Shown: positions 41,734-48,186 of the stretch, piece by piece
Layout: each line of letters opens with the position of its first letter
How positions within the stretch are numbered: position 1 is the stretch's first letter
NCBI RefSeq assembly: GCF_036555685.1
Contig: NZ_DATBKY010000315.1
Span: 1-64,000, forward strand
Length of the DNA: 64,000 nt
Direction: 5' to 3'
DNA from: Actinophytocola sp036555685
Lineage (GTDB): Bacteria; Actinomycetota; Actinomycetes; Mycobacteriales; Pseudonocardiaceae
Made by a program: the position numbers and the translations under genes
Notes under the pieces: generated by a model
The model's input: the letters and a program-made list of their open reading frames with translations, nothing else
What the model was told of the DNA's origin: nothing
Databases searched by the model: none

Positions 41734-42582
41734 GTGATCGAGCGCTACAGCCCCGGTCTCAACAAGCGGCGGCTCGGCCGGCTGCTGACCCGCTTCCGCA
41801 AGGCCGCCGGCCTCACCCTCGACGACGCCGCGCAGCTGCTCTACCTCAGCCGCTCGGGCCTGAACCGCCTGGAGACCGGCGAGACCAAGGTCAACGTCCA
41901 CGTGCTCAAGAGCATGCTCGACCTCTACGAGATCGGCGGCGACCGCTGGCCCGCCCTCATCGAGATGGCCCTGCACGCGCGAGAGAAGGGCTGGTGGCAC
42001 GAGTTCGGCCCGGGAGTCGCGGGCGCCTATGTCGACTTCGAGACCGAGACCGAGGAGATCATCGACTTCGGCCTGGCCACCGTGCCTGGCCTGCTGCAGA
42101 CCGCCGACTACACCCGGGTCCTGCTGCGGCGCTTCTACCGGGGCCGCCGCGACATCGACGAGCAGGTGGAGCGCACCATCGCACTCGGCACAGCGCGGCA
42201 GGAGCGGCTGGACGCCGAGCGTCCGCTGCGGCTGCGGGTCGTGCTGGACGAGGCGGTGCTGATCCGCCCGATGGGCGGCCAGGACGTGCAGGCCGGGCAG
42301 CTCGCGCACCTGGCCGAGACCGCCGACCGGTCGAACATCGAGATCCGGGTGCTGCCGCTGGCCCAGGCCCACCCGGGCCTGCAGGGCGCGTTCAGCATCA
42401 TGCGCTTCCCGCGCGATATGGAGGAGCCCGACATCGTCTACCACCAGTACCCTTTCAATGAGCAGTTCCTCGACAGCCCGGAGCAGGTCAGCAGGTTCCA
42501 CCAGCTGTTCCGGGAGCTGTGGTCGGAGGCGCTCAGCCAGGAGGACTCGATCGAGCTGTTTCGGCGCCACGCCGAGCTGTGA
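41734..42582 (+). CDS. XRE-family regulator with DUF5753 (Scr1-like)
   Basis: 282 residues. N-terminal HTH: LGRLLTRFRKAAGLTLDDAAQLLYLSRSGLNRLETGETKV (residues ~10-50). The remainder is the DUF5753 domain (GLLQTADYTRVLL...LDEAVLIRPMGG...VLPLAQAHPGLQGAFSIMRFP). Such proteins pair with small DUF397 proteins in actinomycetes, the WhiJ/Scr1-type developmental/antibiotic regulatory systems. GTG 41734 with AAAGGAAG upstream. A DUF397 gene follows 12 bases after the stop. Confidence 0.9.
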   Translation: MIERYSPGLNKRRLGRLLTRFRKAAGLTLDDAAQLLYLSRSGLNRLETGETKVNVHVLKSMLDLYEIGGDRWPALIEMALHAREKGWWHEFGPGVAGAYVDFETETEEIIDFGLATVPGLLQTADYTRVLLRRFYRGRRDIDEQVERTIALGTARQERLDAERPLRLRVVLDEAVLIRPMGGQDVQAGQLAHLAETADRSNIEIRVLPLAQAHPGLQGAFSIMRFPRDMEEPDIVYHQYPFNEQFLDSPEQVSRFHQLFRELWSEALSQEDSIELFRRHAEL

Positions 42583-42594
42583 ACCGGAGGAGAG

Positions 42595-42771
42595 ATGGCG
42601 GAACTGGTCTGGCGGAAAAGCAGCCGCAGCAGTGGCGAGGGCACCAACTGTGTCGAGGTCGCCCTGCCGCCCGAGACCGCCGCCATCCGGGACTCCAAGA
42701 ACGGCGGGCCGGTGCTGGTCGTGCCGCGAGCTAGCTGGGCTCGGTTGGTGGCGCGGGCTGCGCGGTCGTAG
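42595..42771 (+). CDS. DUF397 protein, partner of the XRE regulator
   Basis: 58 residues: MAELVWRKSSRSSGEGTNCV, then EVALPPETAAIRDSKNGGPV and a basic tail. This matches the DUF397 pattern (WxKSSxSxGxxxxCVEVA ... VxxRDSKxPxGPxL). GGAGGAG sits 5 bases before the ATG. It overlaps the tail of the frameshifted gene on the opposite strand. DUF397 proteins work with the adjacent XRE/DUF5753 protein, possibly as an antitoxin-like or signalling pair. Confidence 0.88.
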   Translation: MAELVWRKSSRSSGEGTNCVEVALPPETAAIRDSKNGGPVLVVPRASWARLVARAARS

Positions 42772-43230
42772 GCATCGGGCAGGGCGGCACCATCACCTGG
42801 CCGGCGGCCGGCAGCTCGTCGATCAGCCGCCTGGTCAGCGCCGCCGACGAGACTCCGTCCACCGGTGCCGCCCACAGGCTCGCGGGCAGCGTCGCGGGGC
42901 CGGCGAGGTCCGCCGGCTCGGGCTGGTCGGCGAAGATCTTCTTGAACCGCGTCACGGCCTCCGCCTTGGTCTCGGTGTCCAACGCGGCGATCCGGTCGTC
43001 ACCGCTCAGCTTCTCCGCCGCCACGCGCAGGTCGGCGTCGCCGTCGAAGTGGGCCAGGACCTGCGCCGTCCCGGAACCGGACGAGCACGCGTCCGGGCCG
43101 GCCGCCGCCGGCGGCGGCCGGCCACCACGAAGAACACCACGACCGCCGCGCCGACCAGCGTCAGCGTTGCCTTCGCGGTCGCCCACCGGATCGTCACCCT
43201 CCGCGCGCGTTGCACCGCGCCACCTGGCAC
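42731..43230 (-). pseudogene. FtsX-ectodomain-like membrane protein, frameshifted
   Basis: One frame (start GTG 43230) encodes WATAKATLTLVGAAVVVFFVVAG, a membrane anchor. The other frame, after ~43110, encodes CSSGSGTAQVLAHFDGDADLRVAAEKLSGDDRIAALDTETKAEAV and ...LWAAPVDGVSSAALTRRL, resembling the extracellular domain of FtsX-like proteins. The break falls at a 28-bp perfect palindrome (43096-43123), so either a real frameshift or an assembly error in a GC hairpin. Restoring one base would give one intact ~165-residue protein. Confidence 0.65.
43096..43123. repeat. 28-bp perfect palindrome at the frameshift
   Basis: Arms GGCCGGCCGCCGCC (43096-43109) and GGCGGCGGCCGGCC (43110-43123), perfectly complementary with no loop, all G/C. 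Such a structure is prone to polymerase slippage and to sequencing or assembly errors. Confidence 0.9.
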
Positions 43231-43254
43231 ATCCGGCTGCCGCGGGCGGTGAAA

Positions 43255-43281
43255 TCAGCACGCGTCGACCGCGAGTGCCAA
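43255..43281. promoter_or_regulatory. CIRCE-like HrcA operator
   Basis: TCAGCACGC-N9-GAGTGCCAA at 43255-43281. The CIRCE consensus is TTAGCACTC-N9-GAGTGCTAA: 7/9 match in the left arm, 8/9 in the right, with the exact 9-base spacer. It lies 53 bases before the hrcA GTG, so HrcA autoregulation of hrcA-dnaJ is likely. Confidence 0.75.
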
Positions 43282-43334
43282 CCGCTCCGTAAACTTGTGG
43301 TGAAAGAACCCGCGTGGCCGATGGGAGGTGCGGG

Positions 43335-44360
43335 GTGGCGAGCTCCGACGAGCGCCGGTTCGCGGTGCTGCGGGCGATCGTCGCCGACTACGTCTCCAAC
43401 CAGGAGCCGGTCGCGTCCAAGGCGATCGTCGAGCGCCACAACCTGGGCGTCTCCAGCGCGACGGTGCGCAACGACATGGCGACGCTCGAGGAGGAGGGCT
43501 ACATCGCCCAGCCGCACACGAGCGCGGGCCGCATCCCCACCGACAAGGGCTACCGGCTGTTCGTCGACCGGCTGTCCGACGTCAAGCCGCTGTCCGGGGC
43601 CGAGCGGCGGGCCATCCGCAGCTTCCTGGACGGCGCGATCGACCTCGACGACGTGCTGCGCCGCAGCGTCCGGATGCTCGCGCAGCTCACCCGGCAGGTC
43701 GCGGTGATCCAGTACCCGACGCTGACCCACTCGCTGGTCCGGCACATCGAGCTGGTCGCGCTGACGCCGGCGCGGGTCATGCTGGTCCTGATCACCGACA
43801 ACGGCCGGGTCGACCAGCGGATGATCGACCTCGGGGACGTGATCACCGAGGACGCGGTCGCCCGGCTGCGCACGATGCTCAACTCGGCGCTGGTGGAGCA
43901 CCACCTCACCGACGCCGCGGCGAAGGTCAGCGAGCTGATCGAGGAGGCGCCGGCCGAGCTGCGCGACCCGATGACCCGGATAGCGACCGTGCTGGTCGAG
44001 TCGCTCGTCGAGCACCCCGAGGACCGGCTGGTGCTCGGCGGCACCGCGAACCTGACGCGCAACGCGGCGGACTTCCCAGGGTCGCTCCGCCAGGTGCTCG
44101 AGGCGCTGGAGGAGCAGGTGGTGGTGCTGAAGCTCTTCGCGGCCGCGAGCTCGCCGGGCACGATCACCGTCCGGATCGGCGAGGAGAACGAGGTCGAGGA
44201 GATGCGCAGCACGTCGGTCGTGTCGATCGGCTACGGCTCGCAGCACGCGCTGCTGGGCGGCCTGGGCGTCGTCGGCCCGACGCGCATGGACTATCCGGGA
44301 ACTATCGCGGCCGTGCGTGCGGTTGCCAACTACGTGGGAGACATCCTGGCCGGGCGCTGA
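43335..44360 (+). CDS. hrcA: Heat-shock repressor HrcA
   Basis: 341 residues. N-terminal winged helix: VLRAIVADYVSNQEPVASKAIVERHNLGVSSATVRNDMATLEEEGYIAQPHTSAGRIPTDKGYR region. GAF-like C-terminal domain with VVVLKLFAAASSPGTITVRIGEENEVEEM and the terminal GPTRMDYPGTIAAV. It represses chaperone operons via CIRCE. GTG with GGGAGG upstream; a CIRCE-like box lies 53 bases before. First gene of the conserved hrcA-dnaJ-rsmE run. Confidence 0.95.
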   Translation: MASSDERRFAVLRAIVADYVSNQEPVASKAIVERHNLGVSSATVRNDMATLEEEGYIAQPHTSAGRIPTDKGYRLFVDRLSDVKPLSGAERRAIRSFLDGAIDLDDVLRRSVRMLAQLTRQVAVIQYPTLTHSLVRHIELVALTPARVMLVLITDNGRVDQRMIDLGDVITEDAVARLRTMLNSALVEHHLTDAAAKVSELIEEAPAELRDPMTRIATVLVESLVEHPEDRLVLGGTANLTRNAADFPGSLRQVLEALEEQVVVLKLFAAASSPGTITVRIGEENEVEEMRSTSVVSIGYGSQHALLGGLGVVGPTRMDYPGTIAAVRAVANYVGDILAGR

Positions 44361-44431
44361 ACCGCGCCGGGTACGAACGAAAGCGAACCCCGAGGTGCCA
44401 AGGCGGCACCGGGGCAGGAGGACGGGACACG

Positions 44432-45574
44432 GTGGCGAGGGACTACTACGGCACCCTGGGGGTGCGGCAGGACGCGACCTCCGAGGAGATCAAGCGTGCC
44501 TACCGCAAGCTCGCGCGCGAGCTGCATCCGGACGTCAACCCGGATGAGTCGGCGCAGCAACGCTTCCGCGAGGTGACTGCGGCCTACGAGGTCCTGTCCG
44601 ACCCGCAGAAGCGCAAGATCGTCGACATGGGCGGCGACCCGCTGGGCAACGGTGGCGGGGGCGGCCGCGACCCGTTCGCGGGCTTCGGGCTCGGCGACAT
44701 CATGGACGCGTTCTTCGGCGGCGGTGCGGGCACCGGGCGGGGCCCGCGCAGCCGCGTGCAGCCGGGCTCGGACGCGCTGATCCGCATCGAGCTGACGCTG
44801 GAGGAGTGCAACGCCGGCGTGAACCGCGAGCTGACCGTCGACACGGCGGTGCTGTGCGACTCGTGCCGCGGTTCCGGGTGCGCGGAGGGCACGTCGCCGA
44901 AGGTGTGCGACACGTGCGCCGGCCGCGGCGAGATCCAGTCCGTCCAGCGGTCGTTCCTCGGCCAGGTCGTCACCGCCCGGCCATGCCCGGTGTGCCGCGG
45001 CGTCGGCGAGGTCATCCCCGACCCGTGCCGGCAGTGCGGCGGCGACGGCCGGGTGCGCGCGCGGCGGACGATCACCGCGAAGGTCCCGCCGGGCGTGGCG
45101 GACGGCATGCGGGTGCGGCTGTCCGGGCAGGGCGAGGTCGGCCCCGGCGGCGGTCCGGCCGGCGATCTCTACGTGGAGGTCATCGAGCTACCGCATCAGA
45201 CCTTCGAGCGAAACGGTGCGGACCTCCACTGCACGGTCCGGATCCCGATGACGACGGCCGCGCTCGGCTCGGTCGTCCCGCTTGAAACGCTTGAGGACAC
45301 GGTCGAGCTCGAGCTCGAACCGGGCACGCAACCCAACACCGAGCTGTTGCTCAGCGGGCACGGGTTGCCGCGCCTGCGCTCGTCCGGCCGGGTCGACGGG
45401 CGTGGCGATCTGCACGTGCACGTGGAGGTCGACATACCGTCGAAGTTGGACGCTCGGCAGACGGAGCTGCTGCGTGAGCTCGCGAGCCTGCGTGGCGAGG
45501 AGGAGACCGTCGTCGCGTCGACCAACGGCCGCGCCGGCGGGCTGTTCTCGCGGCTGCGCGCCCGGCACCGTTGA
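44432..45574 (+). CDS. dnaJ: Chaperone protein DnaJ
   Basis: 380 residues. J domain with YYGTLGVRQDAT and the HPD motif (residues ~3-65), Gly/Phe-rich region (GGGGGRDPFAGFGLG), four C-x2-C-x-G-x-G zinc repeats (CDSCRGSGC, CDTCAGRGE, CPVCRGVGE, CRQCGGDGR), then C-terminal substrate domains. DnaJ2-type, paired with HrcA as in mycobacteria. GTG start with GGAGGAC upstream. Stop overlaps the rsmE start. Confidence 0.97.
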   Translation: MARDYYGTLGVRQDATSEEIKRAYRKLARELHPDVNPDESAQQRFREVTAAYEVLSDPQKRKIVDMGGDPLGNGGGGGRDPFAGFGLGDIMDAFFGGGAGTGRGPRSRVQPGSDALIRIELTLEECNAGVNRELTVDTAVLCDSCRGSGCAEGTSPKVCDTCAGRGEIQSVQRSFLGQVVTARPCPVCRGVGEVIPDPCRQCGGDGRVRARRTITAKVPPGVADGMRVRLSGQGEVGPGGGPAGDLYVEVIELPHQTFERNGADLHCTVRIPMTTAALGSVVPLETLEDTVELELEPGTQPNTELLLSGHGLPRLRSSGRVDGRGDLHVHVEVDIPSKLDARQTELLRELASLRGEEETVVASTNGRAGGLFSRLRARHR

Positions 45575-46314
45575 GCGACACCGCGCCGGTCTTCCTCGTC
45601 GACGCCCTGCCGGACTCTGAAACGTTTGTACTCGACGGACCCGAAGGGCATCACGCGGCGGCCGTGCGCCGGCTCGGTGCGGGATCCGCATTGGTCGTGT
45701 CGGACGGTTCCGGCTCGGCGGCCGCGTGCGTCGTCGAGTCCGTGGCGGGCAAGGATTCCTTGTGGTTGCGGATTTCGCGCCGCTGGCACGACCCGGCGCC
45801 CGCAATCCGAATAGTTCTCGCACAAGCGCTGGTGAAAGGCGACCGCGGCGAGCTGGCCGTCGAACTGGCGACCGAGACCGGTGTGGATTCCGTGGTCCCG
45901 TGGCGCGCCGCGCGTTGCGTGGCCCGCTGGGACGACGGGCCACGCGGTGCGAAAGCGTTGGCACGCTGGCGAAGCACGGCCCGCGAGGCGGCGAAGCAGG
46001 CGCGCCGGACGTGGGTGCCACCGGTGGCGGAGCCGGTGTCGACGGCCCATTTGGCATCGTTGATACAGTCCGCGTCCCTCGGCATCGTTCTCGACGCGGC
46101 TGCCCCAAGTGGACTCACGGATTTGACCCTTCCGGGTGATGGAGACGTAGTACTGGTTGTAGGCCCCGAAGGAGGTATTTCCGAAAGCGAGCTAGCGGTG
46201 CTCGAAGACGCAGGTGCGCAGGTCGCAAGGCTCGGACCGACCGTGCTGAGAGCGTCAACGGCGGCCGCTGCGGCAATTTCCGCCTTGGGAGTAATGACGA
46301 CACGCTGGCGCTGA
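45571..46314 (+). CDS. rsmE: 16S rRNA m3U1498 methyltransferase
   Basis: 247 residues, SPOUT/trefoil-knot methyltransferase. Conserved knot blocks: VLVVGPEGGISESELAVLEDAG and RLGPTVLRASTAAAAAISAL; N-terminal PUA-like domain (GPEGHHAAAVRRLGAGSALVVSDGSG). It methylates U1498 of 16S rRNA. TTG start overlaps the dnaJ stop (TTGA). The next gene, 400 bases on, is an unusual LigD-type polymerase instead of phoH. Confidence 0.93.
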   Translation: MSDTAPVFLVDALPDSETFVLDGPEGHHAAAVRRLGAGSALVVSDGSGSAAACVVESVAGKDSLWLRISRRWHDPAPAIRIVLAQALVKGDRGELAVELATETGVDSVVPWRAARCVARWDDGPRGAKALARWRSTAREAAKQARRTWVPPVAEPVSTAHLASLIQSASLGIVLDAAAPSGLTDLTLPGDGDVVLVVGPEGGISESELAVLEDAGAQVARLGPTVLRASTAAAAAISALGVMTTRWR

Positions 46315-46713
46315 GCGTGTCGGACGGTCTACGCTTTGCATTGCAGGCGACTGGTGGGCGCCGTGCGTTTCGACTACCGCCGGACACCTCCCCCCTCGGT
46401 CCGGCGGCGCCGCGTCGCGGTGGAGCGACCCCCAGGCTTCACCGCGACGCGGCATCCCCGAGCCTGTTCGGCGCGCTTCGCTGCGCCTTCCCGCTTCGGC
46501 GTTTCTGGGGGCGACCCCCAGACCCCACGGTGCGAGCTCCTCCCGACCCGGCCTGGTTTCGCTTCGCATCAACCAGCGTGCGGCCGTTTGGCTGCCCTTA
46601 CCGCTTGTTGGTTCGCTTCTGTCGTTTGGTTTCGGTAATCGGTTTCCCGCGCGCGTTCCTGGTGCGGCCGTGTCGTGGTGGGTCTCTCGATCTTTCGGCG
46701 TTACCGTTTTCCC
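46315..46713. other. 400-bp gene-free spacer with hairpin
   Basis: Open in several frames but with atypical Pro/Arg-rich translations, so probably non-coding. A clear inverted repeat TCTGGGGG-CGA-CCCCCAGA at 46504-46522 could be the terminator of the hrcA-rsmE operon. The last ~120 bases are T-richer and probably hold the promoter of the next gene, but no box is convincing. Confidence 0.55.
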
Positions 46714-47676
46714 GTGGCGGGTAAGGCTGCTCCCTTCGAGGAGCTCGAGGTTGGGCATCGGGTGGTGCGGGTCAGCAATCCGCAGCGCGTGTATTTCCCG
46801 GCGCGCGGCGAGACGAAGCTCGACCTGGCCAGGTACTACCTGTCCGTCGGCGAGGGGATCGTGCGTGCGCTACGCGAACGCCCGTGCATGATGCATCGCT
46901 TTCCCGACGGCGTTTCCGGCGAGAAGGTCCATCAGAAACGCCTGCCGCGCGGGGCGCCGCCGTGGGTCGAGACCGTGCGCGTCGACTTTCCGCGCTACGG
47001 GCGCCACGCGTACGAGCTGTGCGTCACCGAGCTGGCGAGCGTCGTCTGGGCCGTGCAGATGTCCTGTGTGGAGTTTCACCCGTGGAACTCGCGGCGGGCC
47101 GACACCGAGAAACCCGACGAGTGGCGTATCGATCTGGACCCGATGCCCGGCGCCACTTTCGAGAAAGTGCGCCAGGTTGCTCTCCTCGCCCAGGAGGTTC
47201 TCGACGAGCTCGGCGCGGTCGGCTGGCCCAAGACATCCGGCGGCAAGGGCCTCCACATCTACGTGCGCATCGAGCCGCGGTGGGGCTTCAAGGACGTGCG
47301 GCGCGCGGCGCACGCGTTCGCCCGCGAGGTCGAGCGGCGCGCCGAGGGACTCGTCGACCTGACGTGGTGGCGCAAGGAGCGCGACCCGGAGTCGATCTTC
47401 GTGGACTACAACCAGAACACGCGCGACCACACCATCCGCAGCGCGTACTCCGTGATCGGCGTCCCCGAGGCGCGGGTCTCCACGCCGATCCGCTGGGACG
47501 AGCTCCGGTCGGTCGACCCGCGCGAGTTCACGATCGCCACGGTCCCGGCCCGCTACGCCGAGCTGGGCGACCTGCACGCCGGCATCGACGACGCGGTCTA
47601 CTCGCTCGACCAGCTCCTGGAGTGGGCCGCGCGCGACGAGCGGGAAGGCGAGGCACCGCCCGACGAGGACGACTAG
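46714..47676 (+). CDS. LigD-type primase/polymerase domain protein
   Basis: 320 residues, stand-alone polymerase domain of bacterial NHEJ LigD (archaeo-eukaryotic primase fold). Metal/catalytic region EWRIDLDPMPG (DxD), WPKTSGGKGLHIYVRI, and FVDYNQNTRDHTIRSAYSV. It inserts ribo- or deoxynucleotides during end joining; actinobacteria often carry extra copies (PolD). GTG at 46714 chosen. Sits inside a core operon order otherwise conserved with mycobacteria, suggesting insertion. Confidence 0.9.
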   Translation: MAGKAAPFEELEVGHRVVRVSNPQRVYFPARGETKLDLARYYLSVGEGIVRALRERPCMMHRFPDGVSGEKVHQKRLPRGAPPWVETVRVDFPRYGRHAYELCVTELASVVWAVQMSCVEFHPWNSRRADTEKPDEWRIDLDPMPGATFEKVRQVALLAQEVLDELGAVGWPKTSGGKGLHIYVRIEPRWGFKDVRRAAHAFAREVERRAEGLVDLTWWRKERDPESIFVDYNQNTRDHTIRSAYSVIGVPEARVSTPIRWDELRSVDPREFTIATVPARYAELGDLHAGIDDAVYSLDQLLEWAARDEREGEAPPDEDD

Positions 47677-47685
47677 CCTGCTCGC

Positions 47686-48039
47686 ATGTCGGACTGCCTG
47701 TTCTGCAAGATCATCGCGGGGGAGATCCCGTCGGAGAAGGTCCACGAGACCTCGACCACGTTCGCGTTCCGGGACATCAACCCGCAGTCGAACGTCCACG
47801 TGCTGGTCGTGCCGAAGGCGCACCACGAGGACGCCGCCGCCCTGGCCGCGGCCGACCCCCGGCTGCTGGCGGACGTGATCACGGCGGGCGCGGCGGTGGC
47901 CAAGCAGGAGGGCATCGACGAGTCCGGCTACCGCCTCGTGTTCAACACGGGCGAGCACGCCGGGCGAACGGTGTTCCACGCGCATCTGCACGTGCTGGGT
48001 GGCGAGCAGCTGGGTCTCTTCGGCCGCCCCGGGTCCTGA
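47686..48039 (+). CDS. HIT-family nucleotide hydrolase/transferase
   Basis: 117 residues. Zinc ligands CLFCKIIAGEIPS at the start and the histidine triad HAHLHVLGG near the end. Hydrolyses nucleoside phosphoramidates or dinucleotides (HinT-like). Placed upstream of phoH as in other actinobacteria. ATG start 9 bases after the polymerase stop. Confidence 0.95.
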   Translation: MSDCLFCKIIAGEIPSEKVHETSTTFAFRDINPQSNVHVLVVPKAHHEDAAALAAADPRLLADVITAGAAVAKQEGIDESGYRLVFNTGEHAGRTVFHAHLHVLGGEQLGLFGRPGS

Positions 48040-48186
48040 CGGCCCCGCTCACCGGCCACGACGCGACCTGTCACACCTCACCCACAAGCGCAACGTCGAT
48101 GCGCGCTGTCGGTGGGGGCGACTAACATTGGGGCGTCAAGCAGCGACGAGTTGGCGCATGAGCGCAGAAGGCAGGACCGAGAGCAC

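Noticed and set aside
46317..46724. 135-codon open frame after rsmE
   Set aside because: Pro/Arg/Cys-rich, no homology-like blocks, contains a hairpin; treated as non-coding spacer.
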